NCBI GenBank assembly: GCA_948788915.1
Contig: CAQFOZ010000002.1
Span: 19,076-83,075, forward strand
Direction: 5' to 3'
Length of the DNA: 64,000 nucleotides
DNA from: an uncultured Muribaculaceae bacterium
GTDB lineage: Bacteria; Bacteroidota; Bacteroidia; Bacteroidales; Muribaculaceae
In this document: piece by piece, positions 9,147 through 18,857 of the stretch
Layout: every line of letters starts with the position of its first letter
Position numbering within the stretch: the stretch's first letter is position 1
The notes under the pieces: model-generated
What the model saw: only the letters and a program-made list of their open reading frames with translations
Databases searched by the model: none
Told to the model about the DNA's origin: nothing
Made by a program: the position numbers and the translations under genes

Positions 9147-9419
9147 ATGGAAATCTGGATAAATATTTTCGGCTACGCAGCTGCAATCTGCATGGTTTGT
9201 GGCTACTTGCCTCAGGCCATACATACAATAAAGACTCGTGAAACTGACGGAATAGCCCTCCCCACATTCCTGTTGATGTTTCTCGGTTCATTATTCTTCA
9301 TAGTACAGGGGATACTTATTCACAATATTCCTCTATGGCTCACAAATACAATTACTGCAGTCTGCGCGGGGATCGTATTCGGCATCAAAATGTATAACGA
9401 CTACTTCAAAAGCAAATAA
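9147..9419 (+). CDS. SemiSWEET-type sugar transporter
   Basis: 90 residues with three membrane segments (about 5-25, 40-58 and 64-83), the size of one SemiSWEET half-transporter, which works as a dimer. The PQ-loop motif appears as GYLPQAIHTIKTRETDG in the first helix and loop. SemiSWEETs carry sugars such as sucrose or glucose down a gradient; the substrate here is unknown. The start ATG follows an A-rich stretch typical of Bacteroidetes initiation regions. The gene stands alone, divergent from the sulfatase across about 205 bp of AT-rich spacer in which I see no further gene. Confidence 0.88.
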   Translation: MEIWINIFGYAAAICMVCGYLPQAIHTIKTRETDGIALPTFLLMFLGSLFFIVQGILIHNIPLWLTNTITAVCAGIVFGIKMYNDYFKSK

Positions 9420-9520
9420 GTGATCCCCTCGCCCCCACCGTTTCCCTATTAGCGCCCTATTACCCCTATTAGTCCCATTACCCCTATCCCGCTCCATAAT
9501 GCCCCATCAGTCCCGAAGCT

Positions 9521-9601
9521 CCCTAAAGACCCTAAAGTCCTTAAATTCCTATTTGCCCTATTAGTCCTATTAGCCTTATTAGCCTTATTAGCCCTATCAA
9601 A
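9521..9601. repeat. 9-bp-period tandem array, nine units (CCTTAAAGA/CCTATTAGC class)
   Basis: Nine uninterrupted units of exactly 9 bp run from CCCTAAAGA at 9521 through CCTATTAGT and CTTATTAGC to 9601. The flank 9485-9520 is a degenerate C-rich sequence (CCCGCTCCATAATG) also seen in altered form at 26075-26135. The array lies between convergent genes (SemiSWEET and the 426-residue protein). Because 9 is a multiple of 3, open frames run through it, but they are low-complexity and not credible genes. Confidence 0.85.
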
Positions 9602-9623
9602 AATTAATTGCCGCAACCGGCCC

Positions 9624-10904
9624 CTAAAAGACAAAAGTAACAGCCTCGATGAAATCACCGGGGCGCAGACAGGTCTCTATCCCTATTTTAAACCAACGGA
9701 AAGGAGCCCCGTATAATCCGGAAATATATGGACTCCGCGATGTTGCAACCTTACGCCAGTTCTCCCTGTGATGCGAACCATAAACCGTAAATCTTAAACT
9801 TGAGTCATTGCGAGGGAAAAGACCGAATATGCTTACGCTTTGCAGATGTTTGTCTGTTTCCGGATATCCCAAAGAGAGTGCCTCGGTTTCCATATATACT
9901 CTTCTGACCTCTTCGGTAGGATCCGGTGGTGTTTCTTCCGCTGAATCGTCATCAAAACCCGCTTTATAAGGTCTTGATTTATTAAAATTGGCTAATTTCC
10001 CCGATGGAATCGGTAATTTATGATATATTTCAGAGGTGTTCCTATTATCAAACTCGATGTTTGAAATTTGTTTGAATTCTGTTTGAATTTTGTTCAACAT
10101 CTCGATTTCATCGGCAGAATATCGGTCATACACCCAACACCTCACCGGTGATCCGTCTACACTGACTGATCTGACACCAAACACCTCCGATTTAGGGTCA
10201 CGGAGTGAAACCTGCTCTGTAGCGTACACCTCAATTCGCTTTATGCCTAATGTGTCGATATCAATTTCATCTGTAGAGCGGATACAATACTCCAACGATG
10301 CCGGCACATTCCTTATCTCAACACCTGAATAAAGCCGGTCATCCCGAATCTGCATACTTATAACCGGCAATAACGGTGCCTCTTTTACTGGAAGAGCCAC
10401 TTGAACTTCTCTTAACCTTCCCCTTTCGCCATTATTAAAGACAGCACACCATGCCAGCCTACATGGCGATGTAAAAAGATTGTGAATCAGAGCAGTATTA
10501 AAGTAACCTGAAAGCAGGTCATTGACCGCCGATTGATAATTATTTTTCAACTTGCCGCTTTCTGGCGTATCAACCCCATGAAAATCACCGGTAAGCCATC
10601 CGTTAACCCTGTCTTTATCTTCATCCGGCACCACAAAACTCATCTCCTTTGAAGGCCAACCGCCCATGGCCGGATGTGTATTGCCTGAAGAATCGACAAC
10701 CATTGAGGGGAGACACGGTTCAAATCCGGGAAGAACCTCACCACAGAATCTCATGTTGAAATCTACGCTATCAAGAAATATTTCAGATTCCCTATTAGCT
10801 GTGCCTGCAACATCATCTATTGACTCTCCGTCTTTCAACACTATAGTGGTGACACTGATTTTATTAAACAGTATTCTTTTTCGCATGACAATCCTTTTTG
10901 TCAT
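9624..10904 (-). CDS. Protein of unknown function, 426 residues
   Basis: I do not recognise this protein. It lacks a signal peptide and membrane segments and is rich in Asp, Glu, Arg and Ser. Roughly, residues 1-60 contain a phrase typical of secreted or structural proteins (GFEPCLPSMVVD just after), residues 150-240 alternate in a beta-rich pattern, 270-345 are polar with a likely linker (DDSAEETPPDPTEE), and the last 80 residues are compact and aromatic (SLRFTVYGSHHRENW, APFRWFKIG). The long frame with normal codon use supports a real gene. The ATG at 10904 is used; ATG 10886 is an alternative. It stands alone between a 9-bp array and the acyltransferase gene. Confidence 0.65.
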   Translation of the reverse strand: MTKRIVMRKRILFNKISVTTIVLKDGESIDDVAGTANRESEIFLDSVDFNMRFCGEVLPGFEPCLPSMVVDSSGNTHPAMGGWPSKEMSFVVPDEDKDRVNGWLTGDFHGVDTPESGKLKNNYQSAVNDLLSGYFNTALIHNLFTSPCRLAWCAVFNNGERGRLREVQVALPVKEAPLLPVISMQIRDDRLYSGVEIRNVPASLEYCIRSTDEIDIDTLGIKRIEVYATEQVSLRDPKSEVFGVRSVSVDGSPVRCWVYDRYSADEIEMLNKIQTEFKQISNIEFDNRNTSEIYHKLPIPSGKLANFNKSRPYKAGFDDDSAEETPPDPTEEVRRVYMETEALSLGYPETDKHLQSVSIFGLFPRNDSSLRFTVYGSHHRENWRKVATSRSPYISGLYGAPFRWFKIGIETCLRPGDFIEAVTFVF

Positions 10905-10989
10905 CGAAATTACACCCCTCTTTCATTATTGAGCCTTTATCCATTTACATTACAGTGTCTCAATAATGGAACTTTATCCACAAAATAAA

Positions 10990-12000
10990 TCAGGCAATAC
11001 GCAATCGACTTTTAACTGCTCCGTGAGCCTTGGAAAGAGAACCGGAAAGTAGGTCATATAGCTTCATCGTAAATATCGAAAGCAACCACGATGCACAGAG
11101 TATCACGCATACACGAAGCACAGGATTTCCAAGCACAGGATTCATAAAAACAAAAAGTTTTTTTGTAGAGGCTGTGAAGAACAGAGCGTGAAGAAACCAG
11201 ATATGCATCGATTTAATTCCAAGGTCTGTCAGTGCTACTTTCAGATAGCCGAAAAGTTTCGATGAAACCGCTGAAATCTGTTCTCCGGAATCCATCAGCA
11301 ATGCCACAGCCCCGACAAACAAAGGAGTGACGATAAAATCGGCAGTTTTGGCATATGGAATGCCCCGCAAAAGATAAAAAGCCACCATTCCAACGAGTGA
11401 AATCCACAGAATCTTCCCTCCGGCCTCTATGTTTATCCGCGAGAAAACTTTATAATGAGCCATCCAATATGCAGACAGCACAATAGGCATAAATTTGAAA
11501 TAACGGTCAAATCTCTTTATTATCTCTATTGTCAAAAGCTTAGGATAGAAATAATAAGCTCCATAGATTGCTCCGAAAATCAGAAGCAGGACAACAAGCC
11601 CCCGCCAGCGGTAACGGTCGATGATTCTTGAAAGGAACGGCATGGTTAACATGGCGAGAATGTAAAAGCTTACATACCAGCAATAATAGTTCAAGCCTCC
11701 CCACATACCGAACATGTTGAGAACAAAATTACCAGGTGAAATTTTATAATGAGTGTAAAATATTGCGATTGGAAGACATATTCCTAGCAGTATAAACCAG
11801 AAATGGGCAAGAAGATGCCATATTCGTTTCACTGCATGGCGCAGATCGCGGGTCTTGGCGAATTCATATCCATACCCAACCAGAAATGAGAATAATGGCA
11901 CGGCAAAAGGTATGATTTTCCCGGGGCATGAATGTCCCGTAACCATAAGTATTATAGCAAGTCCCCTTATTATTCTCGATTTGTCATTCCCGAATTGCAT
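10990..12000 (-). CDS. Acyltransferase family 3 (OafA-like) membrane protein
   Basis: 336 residues with about ten predicted membrane helices. The N-terminus has the family layout RIIRGLAIILMVTGHSC, where the His near residue 22 is the conserved catalytic His of acyltransferase-3 proteins. These inner-membrane enzymes O-acetylate or otherwise acylate surface polysaccharides or other glycans. The acceptor is unknown. The C-terminus ends in a basic cytosolic tail. A TAAATTTG -7 box lies 46 bp upstream and an inverted repeat sits in the leader. Confidence 0.85.
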   Translation of the reverse strand: MQFGNDKSRIIRGLAIILMVTGHSCPGKIIPFAVPLFSFLVGYGYEFAKTRDLRHAVKRIWHLLAHFWFILLGICLPIAIFYTHYKISPGNFVLNMFGMWGGLNYYCWYVSFYILAMLTMPFLSRIIDRYRWRGLVVLLLIFGAIYGAYYFYPKLLTIEIIKRFDRYFKFMPIVLSAYWMAHYKVFSRINIEAGGKILWISLVGMVAFYLLRGIPYAKTADFIVTPLFVGAVALLMDSGEQISAVSSKLFGYLKVALTDLGIKSMHIWFLHALFFTASTKKLFVFMNPVLGNPVLRVCVILCASWLLSIFTMKLYDLLSGSLSKAHGAVKSRLRIA

Positions 12001-12010
12001 AATCGTTCTT

Positions 12011-12053
12011 CTAAGAAACTTTTTAAATAGTTTCTAAAAATCATGCAAATTTA
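12011..12053 (-). promoter_or_regulatory. Promoter plus AAGAAACT inverted repeat in acyltransferase leader
   Basis: On the minus strand a -7 box TAAATTTG lies at 12053-12046. Between it and the ATG at 12000 is an inverted repeat, AGTTTCTTAG against CTAAGAAACT type arms with an 8-base AT-rich centre (12011-12035). The same short palindrome recurs in other leaders (18890-18915, 38969-38998). Confidence 0.55.
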
Positions 12054-12143
12054 GTGAATAATAATCTAACTTGTCTTTTGAACCGGTTTTTTAACATTCC
12101 CCTAATAAAAATCCTCCCCTTTTTTCATTCACAAAAAGAACGA

Positions 12144-15100
12144 TTATCTGAATATGTATTCTGACTCAGGTGTATTATCTGACTGGGCTGCCTTACGCAC
12201 AAACATCTTCAGGTATTTGCGAGCAATACGGACAATGTTTATTTTGTGATTCTCCATTATCGAGCGGGTTATCTCCGCCCCCTGATCCACTTTATACTCC
12301 TCTCCTCCAAACCGTATCTGCGGAGCCGAAAATTTGCCTTTAATATTGACCCCAAACGGAATCGGGACTGGAGACTTCATCACACCAATATGATAATATA
12401 GATCCCCGTTAAAATTATTGACACCCTGCATCTGCAGATTATATCGGTCAAATTCAAAATTAAATGGATACAGCATCAACAGATTATCTCTGACCTGTGC
12501 GTGAACATTCATATCCCGTATATGAATGTCTCCGGAGTTGTGAATCATAAGCATGCGGGTAACTCTGCGTATAAAATGATCCTGATGAACAGTCAGGCCT
12601 CTCCCCTGCACAAACATATCGGCACTTACAGACGGCACATCAATATACATATTGGGGGAATAGCTCATCCGGGCATCGATATCAGCCGAAACTTCTCCTG
12701 ATAGATTCTTCATTTGCGGCATCATCAGCAGAAGCGTATGGAAATTCTTAAAAAAATTCACAACATTTATATCATGAATACCTCCTTTTATGTCAACACC
12801 CATCTTCTCAACATTTCCCGTATTTATTCCAAGAGCTAATCCCAAGTCACCAAAATCTGACGATATTCTTAAATCCTTCACATCTGCATTCCCGTCACGT
12901 ACTGAAATATCAGTAGACAAATCCTCAAGTTGCAGATTCATATAACGCGTCATTCGGGCATTGGCATGCACATCAGCCACCAGATTACGCGGAATCAGCA
13001 TTGCAGTCGTATCAAATGCTGACTGCGATTCATCAGAGGCTTTTACTGTCGGTGTGACTCCTGATTCGTTAACACCTTTGGTAAGCAGTACACCCTTTTC
13101 ATAAGCCGCTGCAAGTTGATTAATCTGGACAGTGTCAAGTGCAGCATTGAGGCTAAGATATATCGGAGAGACATCCTTGTCACATAAGAAACTTCGCATA
13201 TTGCCTATTTTTGCAGAAAGATCCAGCCCTGTTGACTGCGAACGCAAATGTAGCCTATGAAGCAATACCGAATCAAGAGAAGCTTCCACATATAGATTAT
13301 CAAAACTGTTGATTACCGGGAATGAGGGTGTTCTCAACATACCCCCTGCAATCTTTACGGATGCTTGTCCGTCCCATTGCAACAGTTTTTTCTTAACTGA
13401 GTCCGAAAGATTTGCTGTAAGATATTTGGAAGAATGCGGGAACTTCCCCAAAGCCGGATCGTCCGCACACCAAAGTACCGGGATAGCTGAAGCAGGCAGT
13501 TTATAAGCCTCAGGAAGCCGTCTTAGGGACATTTTCGTATATACCCCGGCAAGATCCAGAGAAGAGCCTTCAAGTTTCCCCATAACCGATTCCCCTTTTA
13601 AGTTTAAATCAGCGTTAAGCAAACTCGATTTTGACGGGATAACCTTAATCTTGGCTTTAGCCGCTACGCCATTGGCAACAACGTTCATTGCATTGCCGCT
13701 ATTCTTATAATGCATCCCTTTTGCTGTAAGGTCAATATTTATCGGAATATTAATTAGAGAACCCACATTTGTAATGCCTCCCACTCTACTCTTTACCAGG
13801 AGTCGTCTCACATCCGCTTTGATTTTTTTATTCTCTATATCTATTTTGTCTGCACTCAGACCGACCTCAAGATCAGTTCCACTAAAGGAACCGGTAGAAA
13901 CAGAACCGACTTTACCCTTAAAATCAACTTCAAGGGTCTTTCCGGAAGCTATAATATCTTTAGATGGACAACACATCCCGTAATCAGTCAACGATAGGTC
14001 CCCTTTTATATCCAAACTTCCAATATTCCCCTTTCTCACTTCAGATAAATCAAGACTTCCTGAAATATCAGTACCAAGATTCCCCCTTAATCCATATGTT
14101 GACAACCCCTTTATTGTCTTGCCGATTTCAGTGGCATTCACTTTCCCCTTTAACTGAAATTCCACCACGGGAGCAAAAACAATATCCTTGATACGTGCTG
14201 AAACCGACACGTCAATTCCTTTACCCGCCAAACTAAAGTCTGGGATATAAAAGTATGATTCCCTGACATCCTTACCATTAAAAAACATTTTACCTTTTAC
14301 TCCGATATGGCGTACCGGACAGGAGCCTTCCCCCGTAAATTGGCTGACAATATCGCTGTCATTCAATTTTATATCAGCCTCAACTGATGGAAATCCACGG
14401 TCCGATAACTTAAATGGGGTTGCAAGAGAAGCTGATGCATCAAGTATAACGTCCGTATCAATTGACTTCATAGCAGTTCCATACCCGTTTGGCATATATT
14501 CAAGGAACTTTATAACATCGAAACCCGTTATCTTGAAACCCAAATCGTTTATCACGGGATCTTCTCCGACACTTATATCCATTTTTAACTTTCCCTTTGC
14601 GTTGCCGAAAGCTACCGAATAATCAGAAGTAGTAATCGAAAACGGATTGAACCCAAGGCCGACATTACCATTAAGAGCAAACGGAAAATCGCGTAGCAAT
14701 GCAATCCCCTTGGTCCGGGCATTAAGAAGACCACTTAAAGAAAAGTTGTAGATATCACTGTCATTAATCCTCTTCAAAGACATTTCGTTCAGGGCTATGT
14801 CTATTCCAGCTTTCTTTACATTACTGAAAAACCTGATACGTTTAGGATTACGCAATGTCACATTATCTGCTGTAAAATAAGGAAGTTCCCCCTTTGAGAC
14901 AGAAGATTTGAATATATCGTAGTTTGTAATTAAATCAGAAGCTGATACCAGATTAACATCTATTGAGTCTATCTCAACGTCCTTGAAATATAATTTACCT
15001 GTCAACAGACGCATGATATTGATTCCTCCTTTTATTTTGGACGTAGATGTAAGAAAACGGGCATCCGGGGGAAGTTGCGCCATTATATCCGGACTCAGTT

Positions 15101-15407
15101 TATCAAGACTACGGCTCACAACCCTTATTGAATCAATCTCTATACAAAAGCGTGGAAAAGTGGACCACAGAGAATACCTCGCATTACACACTCTCACATC
15201 AGCTGACAAATTCTTGTTTGCCTCCCGGTTTATAAGTCCGGTAAAGCGTTCGGGAGTCAGCCACCAGGTCACCAGCCCGGCAAGCAGTATGATAAAAACA
15301 ATAATTATGCCTATAGAGAACAGAATCCACCGCACGACTCGCCGTAGCGTGCCGCGCGATGGCTTTCCATCCTTTCGCTCATGGATATTTTCCATTAAGT
15401 CAGACAT
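12144..15407 (-). CDS. AsmA-like envelope protein
   Basis: 1087 residues. One N-terminal membrane helix (about 25-48) after a basic segment anchors it in the inner membrane with the rest in the periplasm. The region just after (RFTGLINREANKNLSADVRV) and the repeated beta-strand pattern with DIKGD/VDFKG phrases match AsmA-family proteins, which share the beta-groove (RBG-like) fold with TamB/YhdP and are proposed to move phospholipid or aid outer membrane assembly. The C-terminal third (VEKMGVDIKGGIHDINVVNFF, DLYYHIGVMKSPVPIPFG) is the conserved AsmA C-terminal domain. A perfect 15-bp hairpin abuts the start codon. Function in this organism is inferred from family only. Confidence 0.85.
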   Translation of the reverse strand: MSDLMENIHERKDGKPSRGTLRRVVRWILFSIGIIIVFIILLAGLVTWWLTPERFTGLINREANKNLSADVRVCNARYSLWSTFPRFCIEIDSIRVVSRSLDKLSPDIMAQLPPDARFLTSTSKIKGGINIMRLLTGKLYFKDVEIDSIDVNLVSASDLITNYDIFKSSVSKGELPYFTADNVTLRNPKRIRFFSNVKKAGIDIALNEMSLKRINDSDIYNFSLSGLLNARTKGIALLRDFPFALNGNVGLGFNPFSITTSDYSVAFGNAKGKLKMDISVGEDPVINDLGFKITGFDVIKFLEYMPNGYGTAMKSIDTDVILDASASLATPFKLSDRGFPSVEADIKLNDSDIVSQFTGEGSCPVRHIGVKGKMFFNGKDVRESYFYIPDFSLAGKGIDVSVSARIKDIVFAPVVEFQLKGKVNATEIGKTIKGLSTYGLRGNLGTDISGSLDLSEVRKGNIGSLDIKGDLSLTDYGMCCPSKDIIASGKTLEVDFKGKVGSVSTGSFSGTDLEVGLSADKIDIENKKIKADVRRLLVKSRVGGITNVGSLINIPINIDLTAKGMHYKNSGNAMNVVANGVAAKAKIKVIPSKSSLLNADLNLKGESVMGKLEGSSLDLAGVYTKMSLRRLPEAYKLPASAIPVLWCADDPALGKFPHSSKYLTANLSDSVKKKLLQWDGQASVKIAGGMLRTPSFPVINSFDNLYVEASLDSVLLHRLHLRSQSTGLDLSAKIGNMRSFLCDKDVSPIYLSLNAALDTVQINQLAAAYEKGVLLTKGVNESGVTPTVKASDESQSAFDTTAMLIPRNLVADVHANARMTRYMNLQLEDLSTDISVRDGNADVKDLRISSDFGDLGLALGINTGNVEKMGVDIKGGIHDINVVNFFKNFHTLLLMMPQMKNLSGEVSADIDARMSYSPNMYIDVPSVSADMFVQGRGLTVHQDHFIRRVTRMLMIHNSGDIHIRDMNVHAQVRDNLLMLYPFNFEFDRYNLQMQGVNNFNGDLYYHIGVMKSPVPIPFGVNIKGKFSAPQIRFGGEEYKVDQGAEITRSIMENHKINIVRIARKYLKMFVRKAAQSDNTPESEYIFR

Positions 15408-15408
15408 A

Positions 15409-15447
15409 ACAATAGCGGATTTGAAATTCTAACAAATCCGCTATTGT
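15409..15447. promoter_or_regulatory. Hairpin between topA and the AsmA-like gene
   Basis: Perfect 15-bp arms built on ACAATAGCGGATTTG (15409-15423) and its complement (15433-15447) enclose a 9-base loop. On the minus strand it follows topA and ends one base before the AsmA-like ATG at 15407. It lacks a T-run in that direction, so it is either a terminator needing other signals or a structure that hides the AsmA-like translation start. Confidence 0.7.
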
Positions 15448-15504
15448 GTATGTTCATATAGACTTTTATGAAAATTTTAGAAACTGTTTAATTGGGTTTA
15501 AAGA

Positions 15505-17862
15505 TCATGATTTCTTGACCGAGGTCTTGCGAGGCTTCTTAACCGGAGCATCATCCTGCTTAGCCATAAGTGTCTTTACATCCTCCAGAGACAAAGAAGA
15601 CGGATCTGTTGCCTTTGGAATCTTGTAGTTAGTTGCTTTCCGCGCACCTTCTTTTTTATAGGCCACATATGGTCCAAACCTGCCATTAAGGATTTCAAGA
15701 CCTGGCATCTCCGGAAAATCCTTTATCAGCTTGTTCGCCTCTGTCTCACGCTTCGCCAATATAAGTTCTTGGGCCTCTTCAAGTGTAATAGCCTGCGGAG
15801 TCTGAGCCTTTGGAATGGACACAAACATCTTGTCATGCTGGATATATGGCCCAAACCTGCCGATAGCAGCCTTTACGGGCTTACCTTCAAACTCGCCTAA
15901 CAGTCGCGGGAGTTCAAACAGTTTCAATGCTTCTTCCAAGGTTATATCCGAAATGCTCTGATTCTTCTGTAGGCTGGCAAACTGCGGTTTCTCTTCATCG
16001 GAAGCCTCTCCGATCTGGACCACAGGCCCGAATCTTCCGATCTTTACAGATACTGGCTTGCCGGTCTTCGGATCAGTACCAAGTACTCTTTCTCCAACCT
16101 TATGTTCAAGTCTCATTGCTTCCACTTTCTCGATTGCAGGGTGGAACGACGAATAAAATCCGGACATTTCGTTTCTCCAGCCTAATTTACCCTCCGCTAT
16201 CTCATCAAATTTCTCCTCTACACGGGCGGTAAAATTATAATCAAGAATCTCAGGGAAATATTCTGTAAGGAAATCATTAACCACCATACCTATATCGGTA
16301 GGCAACAATTTCCCCTTGTCGCTTCCACTGTTTTCTGTAATCAGTTCCCGGTCTATCTTTCCATTACTCAAAGATACACGCACATATTCTCGAGGAGTGC
16401 CATCCTTATCTCCGTGACGGATATATTCACGACTCTGTATTGTGGAAATTGTAGGCGCATAAGTAGACGGGCGCCCAATTCCCAGATCCTCCATTTTCTT
16501 CACAAGAGATGCCTCCGTATACCTGGCAGGGGGCATTGTAAATCTCTCCGTAGCATGAATTGACTGTGGTTCCAAAATCTCTCCCTCTCTTAATTTGGGA
16601 AGGAGTCCCGAATTCCCTGCAACCTCATTGCCTGAATCTGTCAACAGTTCATTGCCGGCTGAATATACTTTCATAAATCCGGGGAACTTTACAACCTCTC
16701 CCTCTGCTTTAAAAACATGCTGTTCTCCGCTTACCTCTATCTCAACATTTGTCTTTTCCAAAACTGCATCTGCCATTTGGGAAGCGACGGCACGTTTCCA
16801 GATCAACTGATAAAGCTTCTGCTCCTGTGATGTACCGGAGATACTTGTATTTGAGACATATGTAGGACGTATCGCCTCGTGTGCTTCCTGAGCACCCTTG
16901 GAATTGGTATGATAATGACGCACCTTAACAAAATCTGCTCCATACGCGGATTCAATTGAAGCGGCAATATCCTTTATTGCCAGTGCCGAAAGGTTTGTGG
17001 AGTCCGTACGCATGTACGTAATCTGTCCGTCTTCATAAAGTTTCTGAGCGATACGCATTGTCTGGTTTACTGAAAAACCAAGCTTGCGCCCGGCTTCCTG
17101 CTGGAGGGTAGACGTTGTGAACGGTGGTGCCGGTGAACGCTTTACAGGCTTAACCGTAAGGTTTTTAACCCGAAATGTTGCTTTCGAACATCTCCTTAAA
17201 AACTCCTCGGCTTCTTTTTCATCGGAGAGTTTATTCTTCAATTCAGCCTTAAAGCCTACAGCAGAGTCTCCTTTAAAAACTCCACTTACTTTGTAGAACG
17301 CTTCAGGTTTAAAAGCCTCAACCTCCTTCTCTCGTTCGCATATAAGTCGTAACGCAACAGACTGAACCCGGCCGGCCGAAAGAGCCGGCTTTATTTTTCT
17401 CCATAACACCGGACTCAATTCAAATCCGACAATTCTGTCAAGCACACGCCGTGCCTGCTGGGCATTGACCATATCTATATCTATGCCCCGCGGATTCTCA
17501 ATTGCATGAAGAATAGCCGGTTTGGTTATCTCATGAAAAACTATTCGCTTTGCTTTGGCAGGATCTATTCCCAAAACTTCGGCAAGATGCCATGCGATAG
17601 CCTCTCCCTCTCGATCCTCATCGGATGCGAGCCATACGGTATCTGCCTCTTTGGCTGCTGTCTTAAGCTGCTTTACAAGCGGTTTCTTTTCTGAAGGTAT
17701 CTCATATTGTGGGGAGAAATCAGTATCTACCTCTACACTCATACCATGCTTTTTGAGGTCACGGATATGACCGTAGCTTGACATAACCTTGAAATCTTTT
17801 CCAAGGAATTTTTCTATTGTCTTCGCTTTGGCAGGAGACTCAACTATTACGAGGTTTTTCAT
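15505..17862 (-). CDS. topA: DNA topoisomerase I
   Basis: 785 residues from the ATG at 17862 (MKNLVIVESPAKAK); an 8-residue longer frame exists but the Toprim domain conventionally starts here. The Toprim domain shows IVESPAKAKTIEKFLG and DEDREGEAIAWH; the active-site tyrosine lies in QITYMRTDSTN near residue 285. The C-terminus carries several zinc-less Topo-C repeats (IGRFGPVVQIG, IGRFGPYIQHD, NGRFGPYVAYK) and a Lys-rich tail instead of zinc ribbons. It relaxes negative supercoils in the cytoplasm. It lies 47 bp downstream of folD and is probably co-transcribed with it. Confidence 0.97.
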   Translation of the reverse strand: MKNLVIVESPAKAKTIEKFLGKDFKVMSSYGHIRDLKKHGMSVEVDTDFSPQYEIPSEKKPLVKQLKTAAKEADTVWLASDEDREGEAIAWHLAEVLGIDPAKAKRIVFHEITKPAILHAIENPRGIDIDMVNAQQARRVLDRIVGFELSPVLWRKIKPALSAGRVQSVALRLICEREKEVEAFKPEAFYKVSGVFKGDSAVGFKAELKNKLSDEKEAEEFLRRCSKATFRVKNLTVKPVKRSPAPPFTTSTLQQEAGRKLGFSVNQTMRIAQKLYEDGQITYMRTDSTNLSALAIKDIAASIESAYGADFVKVRHYHTNSKGAQEAHEAIRPTYVSNTSISGTSQEQKLYQLIWKRAVASQMADAVLEKTNVEIEVSGEQHVFKAEGEVVKFPGFMKVYSAGNELLTDSGNEVAGNSGLLPKLREGEILEPQSIHATERFTMPPARYTEASLVKKMEDLGIGRPSTYAPTISTIQSREYIRHGDKDGTPREYVRVSLSNGKIDRELITENSGSDKGKLLPTDIGMVVNDFLTEYFPEILDYNFTARVEEKFDEIAEGKLGWRNEMSGFYSSFHPAIEKVEAMRLEHKVGERVLGTDPKTGKPVSVKIGRFGPVVQIGEASDEEKPQFASLQKNQSISDITLEEALKLFELPRLLGEFEGKPVKAAIGRFGPYIQHDKMFVSIPKAQTPQAITLEEAQELILAKRETEANKLIKDFPEMPGLEILNGRFGPYVAYKKEGARKATNYKIPKATDPSSLSLEDVKTLMAKQDDAPVKKPRKTSVKKS

Positions 17863-17909
17863 GTCTGTCTTTTTGAGTTTTAACAATAAATTCCTACCGG
17901 ATGTTCTGT

Positions 17910-18791
17910 TTATTTATGTGGATTGTCCTTTCTTGCCTTCAAAGTATTGATCATCAGAGAACATATTGTCATCGGACCTACTCCTCCCGGAACAGGAGTG
18001 ATGAACGAACACTTTTGCGCTACATTCTCGAAATCCACATCACCGCGCAAACGCCATCCGCTCTTGCGGGTTGAATCGGACACACGTGTAGTACCCACGT
18101 CTACTATGGCTGCTCCATCTTTAACCATATCTTCCGTTACAAATCCCGGCTGACCTAAAGCAGCTACAATTATATCTGCTTCTCGACATATTTCCTTAAT
18201 ATTGGGAGTCGCGGAATGACATACTGTGACTGTGCAGTTTCCCGGATCGGATTTCTGCATGAGCAGAGAAGCCATGGGTTTGCCAACGATATTGCTGCGG
18301 CCAAGCACTACTGCATGCTTCCCTTTCGTTGGCACGCCATAACGTTTCAGAAGCTGCATGATACCTGCCGGAGTCGCCGGGAGAAAACAGGGAAGTCCAA
18401 CCGACATACATCCCACATTTACAGGATGGAAGCCATCCACATCCTTTGCCGGAGACACCTCTCGGATTATCGCCTGCTCGTCTATGTGACGTGGAAGAGG
18501 CAACTGAACGATGAATCCGTCAACCTCAGGATCATCATTAAGTTTATGAATCTCCTCGAGCAGACGCTCTTGGGTGACATCATCTTCAAAACGGATCAAC
18601 GTACTTTTGAATCCACATTCGCCACAGGCCTTCACTTTGTTTGCAACATATGTCTCCGAACCTCCGTCATGTCCTACAAGTATAGCCACAAGGTGAGGTG
18701 CACGCAACCCTTGCGCTGTCATTTCAGCAACTTCCGCCGCAATCTCCTGTTTGATCTCTGCAGCTGTCTTTTTACCATCTATCAATATCAT
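17910..18791 (-). CDS. folD: Methylenetetrahydrofolate dehydrogenase/cyclohydrolase
   Basis: 293 residues, typical of bifunctional FolD. Conserved blocks are visible in order: SETYVANKVKAC with the catalytic Lys, VQLPLPRHID, DVDGFHPVN, the NADP-binding GRSNIVGKPMA, and TPVPGGVGPMTI near the C-terminus. It interconverts 5,10-methylene-THF and 10-formyl-THF for purine and fMet synthesis in the cytoplasm. A long leader (about 145 nt from a TAAATTTG box at 18948-18941) contains a structured repeat, unusual for a housekeeping gene. topA follows 47 bp downstream. Confidence 0.97.
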   Translation of the reverse strand: MILIDGKKTAAEIKQEIAAEVAEMTAQGLRAPHLVAILVGHDGGSETYVANKVKACGECGFKSTLIRFEDDVTQERLLEEIHKLNDDPEVDGFIVQLPLPRHIDEQAIIREVSPAKDVDGFHPVNVGCMSVGLPCFLPATPAGIMQLLKRYGVPTKGKHAVVLGRSNIVGKPMASLLMQKSDPGNCTVTVCHSATPNIKEICREADIIVAALGQPGFVTEDMVKDGAAIVDVGTTRVSDSTRKSGWRLRGDVDFENVAQKCSFITPVPGGVGPMTICSLMINTLKARKDNPHK

Positions 18792-18857
18792 GGTTTATAC
18801 TATTTTAACCGTTAAATTTTAAATTATGCCCGAATTTAACTTTCCTTCTCCTTAGAA

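Noticed and set aside
9449..9658. Minus-strand frame with NKANKAN repeats
   Set aside because: Same array artefact; overlaps the 3' end of the 426-residue gene.
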